NCBI RefSeq assembly: GCF_036226405.1
Contig: NZ_CP108464.1
Coordinates: forward strand, 1,736,001 to 1,800,000
Direction of reading: 5' to 3'
DNA: 64,000 bases
Origin: Streptomyces sp. NBC_01260
GTDB taxonomy: Bacteria; Actinomycetota; Actinomycetes; Streptomycetales; Streptomycetaceae
The notes below the pieces were generated by a model that saw nothing but the letters and a program-made list of their open reading frames with translations, was not told the origin of the DNA and ran no database searches. The number at the start of each line of letters is the position of its first letter. Positions within the stretch are counted from its first letter, which is position 1. The translations under genes were made by a program, and so were the position numbers. This document shows, in pieces, positions 34,547-43,277 of this stretch.

Positions 34547-37453
34547 TCAGTAGTTGGAGAGGCGGCGGGGGCCGAGGTCGGTGCGGGCCGGGGGCGGTGA
34601 GAGCCGGACGCTCGCCCCGAGGACGGTCAGCCCCTGGGTGGCGACCACGACCGGCTCCAGGGCGATGGAGACCACCTCGGGGTGGTCGTCGACCAGCAGG
34701 GAGACCCTGAGCAGCAGTTCTTCCAGCGCCGCGGTGTCCACGGGGGCCGAGCCGCGCCAGCCGAAGAGGACCGGGGCCGCCCTGATCGAGCGGATCAGCT
34801 CGGCGGCGTCCCGGTCGGTGGCCGGAACCAGGCGGTGGGCGGTGTCGCCGAGGAGCTCGGAGGGCGCACCCGCCAGGCCGAAGGAGAGGACGGCGCCCGC
34901 GGCCGGGTCGATCGTGGCCCGCACGACGGTGTCGACACCGCGCGGGGCCATGGCCTGCACGACGGGACGGAGTTCGGCGGGCTTGCCGAGGAGGTCGGTC
35001 AGTTCGGCGTACGCGCGGCGCAGCGCGGACTCGGTGGCCAGGTCCAGCCGGACGCCGCCCAGGTCGGCGCGGTGGCGCAGATGGGGCGCGGTGGTCTTCA
35101 GCGCCACCGGGTAGCCGAGTTGCGCGGCGGCGGCGACGGCCGCCTCCGCGTCGGGGGCCGGCAGCGTCGGCCGGACGGCGATGCCGTAGCAGGCCAGGAG
35201 CTCGCGGGCCTCGTCATGAGCCAGGGGCCTGCCCCGCGGATCAGGGTCCTCGCCGAGCAGCGCGTCGATGCGGGCGGCCGCACCCGGCTCGTCGATGGTG
35301 TCGTCGAGGAACTCGGGCACCTTGCCGGGGACCGCGGCCTGGCGTCGCCACTGGGCGTAGTTCACCGTTTCGGCGAGCGCGCGGACGGCACGTTCGGCGG
35401 CGGGGTAGGCGGGGATCCTGCCGACGGCGCGGGCTCCCTCGGGGGCGGCCGACGCGGGGGCGGTGTCCGGTCCGCCGGGGGGCGGGGGCGTTGCCGGAGG
35501 CGGTGTCGCCGCGGAGGTGCCCGAGGACCGTCCCGGCGCCGCGACACCGGATGAGGCCGGGGCCGGGCGCTGCTGGGCCACCGTACTGGTCGCCGCGGCC
35601 AGGGCCTCCGCGAGGCCGCCTATCTCCACATGGACGACGGCCACCGGCTTGGCCGGCCCCGCGGCGGCCGCCGTGTGCAGGGCGGTGGCCAGTACCTCGC
35701 CGTCACCGGGCTCCGCCTCGCCGTCCTCGCCCACCCACGGGATCGCCGTCACGATCACCGCGTCGCAGCCCTCGTCGGCCAGCGCCTGGGCCAGCGCCTC
35801 CCGGAAGTCCTGCGGGGTGGCCGCGGTGGTCAGGTCGATGGGCGGCCTCGGCCGGAGCCCCTCGGCCAGGCAGGCGTCGTAGGTGAGCAGCCCGAGGGAC
35901 TCGGAGTTGCCGAGGATCGCGACGCGGCCGCCCGCCGGGAGCGGCTGGCCGGCGAGGAGCAGGCCCGCGTCGACCATCTCCGTCACCGTGTCGACGCGGA
36001 TCACGCCCGCCTGCCGCATCAGCGCGGAGACCGTGGCGTCCGGGATCCGGCTGATGGGTACGGCGTGGCCCGGCGGGGTGGAGCCGCTGTGCCGGGCGCC
36101 CTTCACCACGACCACCGGCTTCACCGCGGCGGTACGCCGGGCGAGGCGGGTGAACTTGCGGGGGTTGCCGAGGGATTCGAGGTACAGCAGGGCGACATCG
36201 GTGTCCGGGTCCTCGTACCAGTACTGGAGGAAGTCGTTGCCGGAGATGTCGGCGCGGTTTCCGGCCGAGATGAAGGTGGAGAGCCCCGCGCCGCGCCGGT
36301 AGAGCCCGGAGAGCAGTGCGATGCCGATCGCGCCGGACTGGGTGAACAGGCCGATGCGCCCGGAGGCGGGCCGTTCCGGGGCCAGCGAGGCGTTCAGCCG
36401 GACCGCTTCGGAGTTGTTGATGATGCCGAAGGCGTTCGGGCCGATGATCCGCATTCCGTACGAGCGGGCCTGGCGCACCAGTTCGCGCTGCCGTTCGCGG
36501 CCCTCGGCGCCCCACTCGGCGTATCCGGCGGAGAGGACCACCAGTCCCTGGACGCCGTGTTCCCCGCAGTCGGCGACGGCCTCCGGCACCCGCTCGGCGG
36601 GTACGGCGACGACGGCGAGGTCGACGGATTCGCCGATCTCGCCGAGGGAGCGGTGGGCGGGCACCCCGTCGATGGTGTCCTGATCGGCGGGGAAGGCGCT
36701 GTTCACGGCGTAGGTGCGGCCGGTGAAACCCGCGCCCAGGAGGTTGCGCAGGACCGTACGGCCGACGCCGCCGGGGGTGCGGCCGGCGCCGATGACGGCG
36801 ACGGAGCCTGGGGCGAGCAGCCGCTGCACGGACCGCGCCTCGGCACGCTGCTCCCGGGCGCGCTGGACGGCGAGCGACTCGGCGGTCGGTTCGAGGTCCA
36901 GGGTGAGGTGGACGGTGCCGTCCTCGAAGCTGCGCTGCTGGGTGTACCCGGCGTCCCGGAACACCTTGATCATCTTGTTGTTGGCCGGCAGCACCTCGGC
37001 GGCGAAGCGCCGGATGCCGCGCTCGCGGGCAACGGCCGCGATGTGTTCGAGCAGCGTGGAGGCGACGCCGCGGCCCTGATGCGCGTCCTGGACGAGGAAG
37101 GCGACCTCGGCCTCGTCCGCCGGGGCCGACGCGGGCCTGCCCCGGGCGTCGATCCGGTCGAAGCGGACGGTGGCGATGAACTCGCCGCCCACCGTGACGG
37201 CGAGTCCCACCCGGTCGACGTAGTCGTGGTGGGTGAAGCGGTGGACGTCCTTGGCGGAGAGCCGGGGGTAGGGAGCGAAGAAGCGGTAGTACTTCGACTC
37301 CGGGGAAACCTGCTCGTAGAAGCTGACCAGCCGTTCGGCATCGTCCGTGGTGATCGGCCTGATCCGCGCGGTGCCGCCGTCGCGGAGCACCACGTCCGCC
37401 TCCCAGTGGTCGGGGTAGACGTGATGCGGACTCTGCTCCGGAGAGGGCTCCAT
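34547..37453 (-). CDS. Pat-like protein acetyltransferase: GNAT domain fused to NDP-forming acyl-CoA synthetase
   Basis: A 968-residue two-module protein. The N-terminal GNAT domain (about 20-185) has RIRPITTDDAERLVSFYEQVSPES and the acetyl-CoA loop VQDAHQGRGVASTLLEHI. It is followed by an NDP-forming acyl-CoA synthetase-like module: CoA-binding Rossmann part (VAVIGAGRTPGGVGRTVLRNL, about 225-345), ligase part with GLFTQSGAIGIALL and GNRADISGNDFLQYW, a Pro/Ala-rich linker near 645-700, and an ATP-grasp part to the C-terminus. GNAT-first order is the arrangement described for the Streptomyces lividans Pat that acetylates acyl-CoA synthetases. The synthetase half is usually catalytically dead and senses ligands. 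ATG 37453 lacks a clear ribosome site. It is divergent from the HPr gene. Confidence 0.88.
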   Translation of the reverse strand: MEPSPEQSPHHVYPDHWEADVVLRDGGTARIRPITTDDAERLVSFYEQVSPESKYYRFFAPYPRLSAKDVHRFTHHDYVDRVGLAVTVGGEFIATVRFDRIDARGRPASAPADEAEVAFLVQDAHQGRGVASTLLEHIAAVARERGIRRFAAEVLPANNKMIKVFRDAGYTQQRSFEDGTVHLTLDLEPTAESLAVQRAREQRAEARSVQRLLAPGSVAVIGAGRTPGGVGRTVLRNLLGAGFTGRTYAVNSAFPADQDTIDGVPAHRSLGEIGESVDLAVVAVPAERVPEAVADCGEHGVQGLVVLSAGYAEWGAEGRERQRELVRQARSYGMRIIGPNAFGIINNSEAVRLNASLAPERPASGRIGLFTQSGAIGIALLSGLYRRGAGLSTFISAGNRADISGNDFLQYWYEDPDTDVALLYLESLGNPRKFTRLARRTAAVKPVVVVKGARHSGSTPPGHAVPISRIPDATVSALMRQAGVIRVDTVTEMVDAGLLLAGQPLPAGGRVAILGNSESLGLLTYDACLAEGLRPRPPIDLTTAATPQDFREALAQALADEGCDAVIVTAIPWVGEDGEAEPGDGEVLATALHTAAAAGPAKPVAVVHVEIGGLAEALAAATSTVAQQRPAPASSGVAAPGRSSGTSAATPPPATPPPPGGPDTAPASAAPEGARAVGRIPAYPAAERAVRALAETVNYAQWRRQAAVPGKVPEFLDDTIDEPGAAARIDALLGEDPDPRGRPLAHDEARELLACYGIAVRPTLPAPDAEAAVAAAAQLGYPVALKTTAPHLRHRADLGGVRLDLATESALRRAYAELTDLLGKPAELRPVVQAMAPRGVDTVVRATIDPAAGAVLSFGLAGAPSELLGDTAHRLVPATDRDAAELIRSIRAAPVLFGWRGSAPVDTAALEELLLRVSLLVDDHPEVVSIALEPVVVATQGLTVLGASVRLSPPPARTDLGPRRLSNY

Positions 37454-37626
37454 GGGCAAAGCGTACGGCTCTGTCAGCGGTCGCGTGGGGGCCGGGGCCG
37501 GGGCAGTCTGAGGGTGGCCGATCGACGGTACGACGCGGGCCGCGGACGGGCCGCGGGTCGGCCGGAGCATCGCGCACTGCATGAGAGACTGGTCTAGACA
37601 ACCATTGATTCGTGAAGGGCAGAACC

Positions 37627-37908
37627 ATGGCTGAGCGCCGCGTCAACGTCGGTTGGGCCGAGGGCCTGCACGCCCGCCCCGCATCCATCTTCGTCCGTGC
37701 CGCCACGGCCTCCGGTATACCCGTGACCATAGCCAAGGCCGACGGCAACCCGGTGAACGCCGCGTCCATGCTCGCGGTGCTCGGGCTCGGCGCCCAGGGT
37801 GGCGAGGAGATCGTTCTCGCCTCCGATGCCGACAACGCCGAAGCCGCTCTGGACCGTCTGTCCAAGCTGGTCGCCGAGGGGCTCGACGAGCTTCCGGAGA
37901 CCGTCTGA
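37627..37908 (+). CDS. ptsH: HPr phosphocarrier protein of the PTS
   Basis: A 93-residue HPr. The active-site histidine H15 lies in GLHARPAS and is phosphorylated by enzyme I; S47 in NAASMLAVL is the position of the regulatory serine. The acidic helix at the C-terminus is standard. ATG 37627 gives the canonical His15 numbering and has AAGGG upstream; an in-frame ATG at 37612 would add five residues. It is monocistronic, followed by a hairpin terminator. In Streptomyces this single HPr serves the fructose and N-acetylglucosamine PTS. Confidence 0.95.
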   Translation: MAERRVNVGWAEGLHARPASIFVRAATASGIPVTIAKADGNPVNAASMLAVLGLGAQGGEEIVLASDADNAEAALDRLSKLVAEGLDELPETV

Positions 37909-37942
37909 TCCAGCGGTCCCGACCGCCGGAATTCCTGCGCAC

Positions 37943-37979
37943 GAGCCGCGGCGCCCCTGACGGGGAGTCGCGGCTCTTT
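37943..37979 (+). terminator. Intrinsic terminator after the HPr gene
   Basis: A bipartite hairpin: outer stem 37943-37950 with 37969-37976 (8 bp, GAGCCGCG/CGCGGCTC) and inner CCCC/GGGG around TGAC, followed by TTTC. It lies 35 bases after the HPr stop. Confidence 0.8.
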
Positions 37980-38084
37980 CATTTGCGCGGGATTCCGGCC
38001 CCTTGGGACGGGCCGCCGGAATGAATTCAGGGCAGCGAAAAGAAAGCCCTACCGAATAGCCGCTCCTTGTATACGGCGTCATTG

Positions 38085-38795
38085 TTAATGCCGGCCGCTC
38101 GGGGTGTTTACAGCATGTTGCGAAGATCTCACCCGGCCGGCGCGGGGCACGACGCCGGCACCCGGCCGACCGGGGCGGCGCAGCCGGTGCGCGGCGGTGG
38201 CCCGCTCGGCGTGCTGCGCGGCCAGCGCCCTCGCCCGTTCCGCGTCACCGCGCGCCACGGCGTCCACGATGGCCCCGTGCTCGGCCCAGGAATCGGCGGG
38301 GCGGGCCGGCTGGTCGACCACGTACATCCAGGCGATCTTGTGCCGGAGCTGGGTGAGCAGCGCGATCAGACCGGGGCTGCCGGAGGCCTGGGCCAGGGTC
38401 TCGTGGAACCAGCCGCCCAGTGAGCGCAGATCCTCGCCCTCGCCCCGGCGGGCCCGCTCCTGACCCAGCCTGACCAGGCCACGCAGCACCTTGAGGTGGG
38501 CCTCGGTGCGGCGCTGGGCGGCACGGGCCGCACCGAGCGGCTCCAGCAGCATCCGGACCTCCAGGAGGTCGGCGGCCTCCTGCTCGTCCGGCTCGGCGAC
38601 GCAGGCCCCGGCATGCCTGCGGGTGACCACGAAGCCCTCGGACTCCAGAGTGCGCAGCGCTTCACGCACCGGGACGCGGGAAACCCCGTAACGGCGTGCG
38701 AGCACCTCCTCGGTGAGTCGGCTGCCGCGTTCGAAGACACCGGAGACGATGTCTTCACGGATTGCCGTGCATACCGAATGCGCCGGAATGCGCAT
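38085..38795 (-). CDS. GntR-family transcription regulator (FadR subfamily)
   Basis: A 236-residue regulator. The winged helix-turn-helix (about 5-70) reads VCTAIREDIVSGVFERGSRLTEEVLARRYGVSRVPVREALRTLESEGFV, a typical GntR head. The C-terminal FCD domain (about 80-205) is all-helical, with WFHETLAQASG and a later H-x3-D type pair (WAEHGAIVDAVARGD) expected to bind metal and a carboxylate. The last ~25 residues are a basic tail. ATG 38795 is preceded by GGAGG seven bases upstream. It stands alone between the HPr and M23 genes, so its targets cannot be deduced. Confidence 0.9.
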   Translation of the reverse strand: MRIPAHSVCTAIREDIVSGVFERGSRLTEEVLARRYGVSRVPVREALRTLESEGFVVTRRHAGACVAEPDEQEAADLLEVRMLLEPLGAARAAQRRTEAHLKVLRGLVRLGQERARRGEGEDLRSLGGWFHETLAQASGSPGLIALLTQLRHKIAWMYVVDQPARPADSWAEHGAIVDAVARGDAERARALAAQHAERATAAHRLRRPGRPGAGVVPRAGRVRSSQHAVNTPSGRH

Positions 38796-38966
38796 GTCCG
38801 AACCTCCGCCTTAATCCCCGCGGAACGCGGCCGATCGACGCCTGCCCTGCGACTCTATTGCAATGCGGTCGCATTTCCGATGCCGGGTGGAAATTCATCA
38901 ATATCTTTTGGTCATGGACGGGTTCAAAAACGGGCTCCGCGCCCCGGTCCGACGGCCGGGCACGAC

Positions 38967-38995
38967 GAAGGCCCCGGCGCGGTGCCGGGGCCTTC
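38967..38995 (-). terminator. Intrinsic terminator after the M23 peptidase gene
   Basis: A perfect 12-bp stem (38967-38978 with 38984-38995) with loop GCGGT, about 20 bases past the leftward stop of the M23 gene. The stem starts and ends with GAA/TTC. Confidence 0.8.
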
Positions 38996-39015
38996 ACCGA
39001 GGTTCCTCGCGTCGG

Positions 39016-39852
39016 TCAGACGGTGACGCCGTGGGCGCGCAGATACGCGACCGGGTCCATGTCGGAGCCGTACGACGGCGTGGTCCGGGCCTCGAAGTGG
39101 AGGTGCGGTCCGGTGGAGTTGCCGGTGGAGCCGGAGAGGCCGATCCGCTGTCCCTGGCCGACACTCTGGCCGACGGAGACGCCGATCGAGGAGAGGTGGC
39201 CGTACTGGGTGTACGTGCCGTCCGTCATCCGGAGCACGATGTTGTTGCCGTACGCGCCGCCCCAGCCGGCCTCGACGACCGTACCGGCGCCGACGGCGAC
39301 GACGGAGCTGCCGGACGCGGCGTGGAAGTCGATGCCGGAGTGGCTGCCGGAGGACCACAGGGAGCCGCTGGACTTGTAGCCGGTGCTCACATAGGAACCT
39401 GCGACGGGGAGCTGGAAGGTGCCCAGCCGGGCGCGCTCGGCGGAGCGGGCGGCACGCGCCTCGGACTCGCGGGCCTCCTCGGCCCTGGCGGCGGCCTTGG
39501 CCTTCGCGGCCGCCCTGGCCTTGGCCTCGGCCTTCTTCTTCGCTTCAGCCTTCTTCTCGGCCTGGGCCTTCGCCTTGGCTTCCGCCTTCGCCTGGGCGGC
39601 GACGTCGGCCTGGTGCTGCTGCGCGTCCGCCTGCGCGTTGATCCGGTCGGCCAGGTCGCCCTCGATGGCGATGACCTGGGAGAGGCCGGTCTCGCCGGGG
39701 GCGGGGGTCTCGGTGTCCGCGGCGAGGGCCGGGGAGGCCAGGGAGCCGATGACGCCGGTGGTGGCCAGGGTCGCGATGCCGACGGCCTTCGCGCCGCAGC
39801 GCGTCAGACGGCTCGGGGCACGGTGCTTCCCCGTGGCACGGGTGAACGCCAT
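39016..39852 (-). CDS. Secreted M23 (LytM) family cell-wall endopeptidase
   Basis: A 278-residue exported zinc peptidase that cuts peptidoglycan cross-bridges. A long basic signal peptide ends at about residue 45 (SPALA-ADT). Residues about 60-142 form a charged Ala/Lys/Glu coiled coil, a spacer probably regulating access. The M23 domain (about 148-278) has H171 and D175 in SHSGIDFH, H219 in YGHL, and H250/H252 in GPHLHFE, the complete zinc and catalytic set. The mRNA leader carries a cyclic di-AMP riboswitch, as for other Streptomyces wall hydrolases, linking synthesis to the second messenger that also controls turgor. It is followed by its own terminator. Confidence 0.95.
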   Translation of the reverse strand: MAFTRATGKHRAPSRLTRCGAKAVGIATLATTGVIGSLASPALAADTETPAPGETGLSQVIAIEGDLADRINAQADAQQHQADVAAQAKAEAKAKAQAEKKAEAKKKAEAKARAAAKAKAAARAEEARESEARAARSAERARLGTFQLPVAGSYVSTGYKSSGSLWSSGSHSGIDFHAASGSSVVAVGAGTVVEAGWGGAYGNNIVLRMTDGTYTQYGHLSSIGVSVGQSVGQGQRIGLSGSTGNSTGPHLHFEARTTPSYGSDMDPVAYLRAHGVTV

Positions 39853-39875
39853 GAAGTGGCTGGTCCTTTCCTTCC

Positions 39876-40040
39876 TTCTCGCCTACCGGGTTAGCTGACG
39901 GGTTCGGAGCAGGAAGGTCTCCTACGGATCCCCCGGCCTCGCTGAGGCATGGGCATCCGATTCACCCCAGGGACTGCGTGGGTCCCCGGCTCCCCGGGCT
40001 CGCGCCTGACGGGGACTCGGCGATGACTGCCCGGTATGTC
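39876..40040 (-). promoter_or_regulatory. Cyclic di-AMP riboswitch (ydaO/yuaA class) upstream of the M23 peptidase
   Basis: In the leader of the M23 gene, the minus strand contains the conserved core segments of the ydaO class: GGGGTGAATC (around 39956-39965) and, just before the gene, GAACCCGTCAGCTAACCC and GGTAGGCGAG (39880-39906). The 3' box CCCGTCAGCTAACCCGGTAGG is a hallmark of the class. The intervening sequence can form the expected GC-rich helices. In Streptomyces this class switches off wall-hydrolase genes when c-di-AMP is high. The left boundary is sharp; the right one is approximate. Confidence 0.88.
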
Positions 40041-40177
40041 GCGGATGCGGCATACGAGTGACGGACAGCCGAGCCGACGCTAGACGGGGGCACTTCCCCA
40101 CACCAAACGGACAGGCGGTTTTGTAGCGCATCCCACAGGGCAGACAGGCAACCTCTCCCCTATACCGGACAAAAAGG

Positions 40178-40213
40178 AAAGACCCTGGCGGATCACCGAC
40201 CGCCAGGGTCTTT
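40178..40213 (-). terminator. Intrinsic terminator after the M16 peptidase operon
   Basis: A 14-bp perfect stem AAAGACCCTGGCGG (40178-40191) pairs with 40200-40213, loop of 8. On the minus strand it is followed by a CCTTTTTG U-tract, so it ends the leftward M16 pair; the plus-strand side also has TTTCTTTT. Confidence 0.9.
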
Positions 40214-40244
40214 CTTTTGCCCCGTTATCGGGGAGAGTGACCGG

Positions 40245-41657
40245 TCAGCCGGTGACGACCGAAACCTCTCCGATACCGAGGGCCCTGACGGGCTCCTCGA
40301 TCTGCGCGGCGTCCCCGACGAGGACCGTGACGAGCCGGTCCCCCGGGAAGGCGCTGACCACGGCTGCCGTCGCCTCCACCGTGCCGGTCTCGGCGAGGCG
40401 CGCGTACAGCTGCGCCTGGTAGTCGTCCGGGAGGTGCTGCTCGACCTGGTCCGCGAGGGTGGCGGCGACGGAGGCCGCCGTCTCGAACTTCAGCGGTGCG
40501 ACACCCACGAGGTTCTGCACGGCCGTCTCGCGCTCGGCGTCCGTCAGGCCCTCCGCGGCCAGGGTCCGCAGCACCTTCCACAGGTCCTCCAGCGCCGGAC
40601 CGGTGGACTCCGTGTCCACCGAGCCGCTGATGGCGAGCATCGAGGCGCCCGTCGCCCCCGCCGCGGAGTCGGGGGCCGAGGAACGCAGCACCTGGGCGAA
40701 GGCGCGTACGCCGTAGGTGTACCCCTTCTCCTCGCGCAGCACCCGGTCCAGCCGGGACGTCAGCGTGCCGCCCAGGCAGTAGGTGCCGAGCACCTGGGCG
40801 GGCCAGACGCTGTCGTGCCGGTCGGCGCCGATCCGGCCGATCAGCAGCTGCGTCTGCACCGCTCCGGGGCGGTCCACGATCACCACCCGGCCGGTGTCGT
40901 CGGCGGTGATCGGCGGGACCGGACGGGACTCGGCCGTGTTGCCCGACCAGTCGCCGACGGTGTCTGCGAGCAGGGCGTCCAGGTCGATGCCGGTGAGGTC
41001 ACCGACGACCACGGCGGTCGCGGTGGACGGCCTCACGTGGGCGTCGTAGAAGGCGCGCACGGCCGCGGAGTCGATCCGCTCCACGGTCTTCTCGGTGCCC
41101 AGGCGCGGGCGCGACATGCGGGCCGTGGCCGGGAAGAGCTCCTTGGAGAGCTGCTTGGCGGCGCGCCGGGCGGGGTTCGCCTGCTCGTGCGGGATCTCGT
41201 CGAGCCGGTTGTTCACCAGCCGCTCGATCTCGCTGTCGGCGAAGGCCGGCGCCCGCAGGGCCTCGGCGACCAGACCGAGCGCCTTGGCCAGCCGGGAGGC
41301 GGGAACCTCCAGGGAGACCCGGACGCCGGGGTGGTCGGCGTGGGCGTCCAGGGTGGCGCCGCACCGCTCCAGCTCGGCGGCGAACTCCTCGGCACTGTGC
41401 TTGTCGGTGCCCTCGGACAGGGCGCGCGACATGATCGTGGCCACCCCGTCCAGGCCCTCGGGCTCGGCCTCCAGCGGGGCCTCGAGGAAGATCTCGACCG
41501 CGACGACCTGCTGGCCGGGGCGGTGGCAGCGCAGCACCGTGAGGCCGTTGGGCAGGGAGCCGCGCTCGGGTGCGGGGAAGGCCCAGGGCCTGGCCACTCC
41601 GGGTGCGGGCTGCGGGTGGTACTTCATCGAAACTCCAGTCGCGGCAGCGTCGCTCAC
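40245..41657 (-). CDS. M16-family peptidase homologue lacking the zinc motif (partner subunit)
   Basis: A 470-residue protein of the pitrilysin/processing-peptidase family. It keeps the two ~220-residue alpha-beta halves (for example GLTVLRCHRPGQQVVAVEIFLEAPLEAEPEGLDGVATIM at the start and RLDRVLREEKGYTYGVRAF in the second half) but has no HxxEH zinc motif where its partner has HLFEH. Such subunits form the substrate chamber with a catalytic partner. The start is GTG 41657, four bases inside the stop of the preceding M16 gene (GTGA). A strong terminator follows. Length is normal. Confidence 0.9.
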   Translation of the reverse strand: MSDAAATGVSMKYHPQPAPGVARPWAFPAPERGSLPNGLTVLRCHRPGQQVVAVEIFLEAPLEAEPEGLDGVATIMSRALSEGTDKHSAEEFAAELERCGATLDAHADHPGVRVSLEVPASRLAKALGLVAEALRAPAFADSEIERLVNNRLDEIPHEQANPARRAAKQLSKELFPATARMSRPRLGTEKTVERIDSAAVRAFYDAHVRPSTATAVVVGDLTGIDLDALLADTVGDWSGNTAESRPVPPITADDTGRVVIVDRPGAVQTQLLIGRIGADRHDSVWPAQVLGTYCLGGTLTSRLDRVLREEKGYTYGVRAFAQVLRSSAPDSAAGATGASMLAISGSVDTESTGPALEDLWKVLRTLAAEGLTDAERETAVQNLVGVAPLKFETAASVAATLADQVEQHLPDDYQAQLYARLAETGTVEATAAVVSAFPGDRLVTVLVGDAAQIEEPVRALGIGEVSVVTG

Positions 41658-43030
41658 TTGTCCGCTCCTTCGTGCGCGTCGGTGTCGTTGGCGGCGCCTT
41701 CTTCGGCCTCTTCGGCGGGCTCCGCCGACTCGACCGGCTCGTAGACCAGCACCGCCCGGTTGTCGGGCCGCAGCTGGGCCCTGGCGGCCGCCCGGACCTC
41801 TTCGGCGGTGATGTCGAGCACCCGGTTCACGGCGGTCAGGGCGCGCTGCGGGTCACCGAACAGCACGGCGAACCGGCACAGTTCGTCGGCCCGGCTCGCG
41901 ACCGTACCGAGCCGGTCCAGCCACTCGCGCTCCAACTGGGCCTGGGCGCGCTCCATTTCCTCGGGGGTCGGGCCCTCCTCGGCGAACCGGGCGAGCTCCT
42001 CGTCGACCGCGGCCTCGACCTGCGCCACCTCGACACCGCCGGACGTCTTGACGTCCAGCCAGCCGAGCGAGGGCGCACCGGCCAGCCGCAGCATCCAGAA
42101 CCCGGCCCCGACGGCCGTCCGGTCGCGGCGCACCAGGCGGTTGTGCAGCCGGGACGACTCGCCACCGCCCAGCACGGTCAGCGCGAGATCCGCGGCGTCG
42201 CACTCCCGGGTGCCGTCGTGCGGCAGCCGGTAGGCGGCCATCAGCGCACGCGCCGGGACCTCCTCGCGGACCTCCTCGCGCAGCTCACGGCCGATGACCT
42301 CGGGCAGCTTGCCGTCCCGCGGCGGCTGCTTGCCGTCGTGGGAGGGGATGGTTCCGAAGTACTTCTCGATCCAGGCGAGCGTCTGCTCGGGGTCGATGTC
42401 GCCGACGACCGAGAGCACCGCGTTGTTGGGCGCGTAGTACGTACGGAAGAAGGTCCGCGCGTCCTCGAGGGTCGCCGCGTCCAGGTCGGCCATTGACCCG
42501 ATCGGGGTGTGGTGGTACGGGTGGTCGTCCGGGTGGACGAGAGCCGTCAGCCGCTCGAACGCGGTGCCGTACGGGACGTTGTCGTAGCGCTGGCGGCGCT
42601 CGTTCTTGACGACGTCGCGCTGGTTCTCCATGGACTTCTCGTCGAGCTCGGCGAGCAGTGAGCCCATCCGGTCGGCCTCGAGCCACAGGGCCAGCTCCAG
42701 CTGGTGCGTGGGCATCGTCTCGAAGTAGTTGGTCCGCTCGAAGCTGGTGGTGCCGTTGAGGGAGCCGCCGGCGCCCTGCACCAGCTCGAAGTGTCCGTTC
42801 CCCTTGACCTGGCCCGAGCCCTGGAACATCAGGTGCTCGAAGAGGTGAGCCAGACCGGTGCGTCCCTTGACCTCGTGGCGCGAGCCGACGTCGTACCAGA
42901 GGCACACCGCGGCGACCGGGGTCAGATGGTCCTCGGAGAGCACCACGCGCAGGCCGTTGGCCAGACGGTGCTCGGTCGCTGTCAAGCCGCCGGAGCCGGC
43001 CTGGGCTGTGGCCGTGTGACCCATGGGCAT
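41654..43030 (-). CDS. M16-family zinc metallopeptidase (catalytic subunit)
   Basis: A 458-residue peptidase. The inverted zinc motif is H62-LF-E65-H66 in GLAHLFEHLMFQGSG, and the distal Glu lies in the ENQRDVVKNERRQRYDN helix, giving the full HxxEH...E set. The second half carries VLGGGESSRLHNRLVRRDRTA. The C-terminus has an acidic tail (SAEPAEEAEEGAANDTDAHEG). ATG 43030 was chosen, with AAGGGA five bases upstream; ATG 43024 is the alternative. It is coupled to the non-catalytic partner gene. It is divergent from parC. The role in Streptomyces, probably degrading short peptides in the cytoplasm, is not defined by sequence. Confidence 0.93.
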   Translation of the reverse strand: MPMGHTATAQAGSGGLTATEHRLANGLRVVLSEDHLTPVAAVCLWYDVGSRHEVKGRTGLAHLFEHLMFQGSGQVKGNGHFELVQGAGGSLNGTTSFERTNYFETMPTHQLELALWLEADRMGSLLAELDEKSMENQRDVVKNERRQRYDNVPYGTAFERLTALVHPDDHPYHHTPIGSMADLDAATLEDARTFFRTYYAPNNAVLSVVGDIDPEQTLAWIEKYFGTIPSHDGKQPPRDGKLPEVIGRELREEVREEVPARALMAAYRLPHDGTRECDAADLALTVLGGGESSRLHNRLVRRDRTAVGAGFWMLRLAGAPSLGWLDVKTSGGVEVAQVEAAVDEELARFAEEGPTPEEMERAQAQLEREWLDRLGTVASRADELCRFAVLFGDPQRALTAVNRVLDITAEEVRAAARAQLRPDNRAVLVYEPVESAEPAEEAEEGAANDTDAHEGADK

Positions 43031-43277
43031 GTACGTCCCTTCGATCGCGATACTGGATGTGATGCGAGACCTGCCACTGTAAGCAGGCACACCGGCGCCT
43101 GGCGAAGTCTCCGTGCCGCGCAGGTCACCGGAAAGCGGCGTCCGGACCCCCTCGGGACGGGTGGAGAACCCCCTTTGGGACGGGTCGAGGTCGGAGTTGT
43201 CAGTGCGGCGGTCCACAATGGTCCGCGTCAGAACCTGAGGTTGCCCGAACAGAATCCGTGAAGGAGTCGCAGCAGCG

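Noticed and set aside
43151..43190. Repeated GGGACGGGT stretches upstream of parC as an operator
   Set aside because: Two short GC-rich copies can arise by chance in this composition and show no symmetry.
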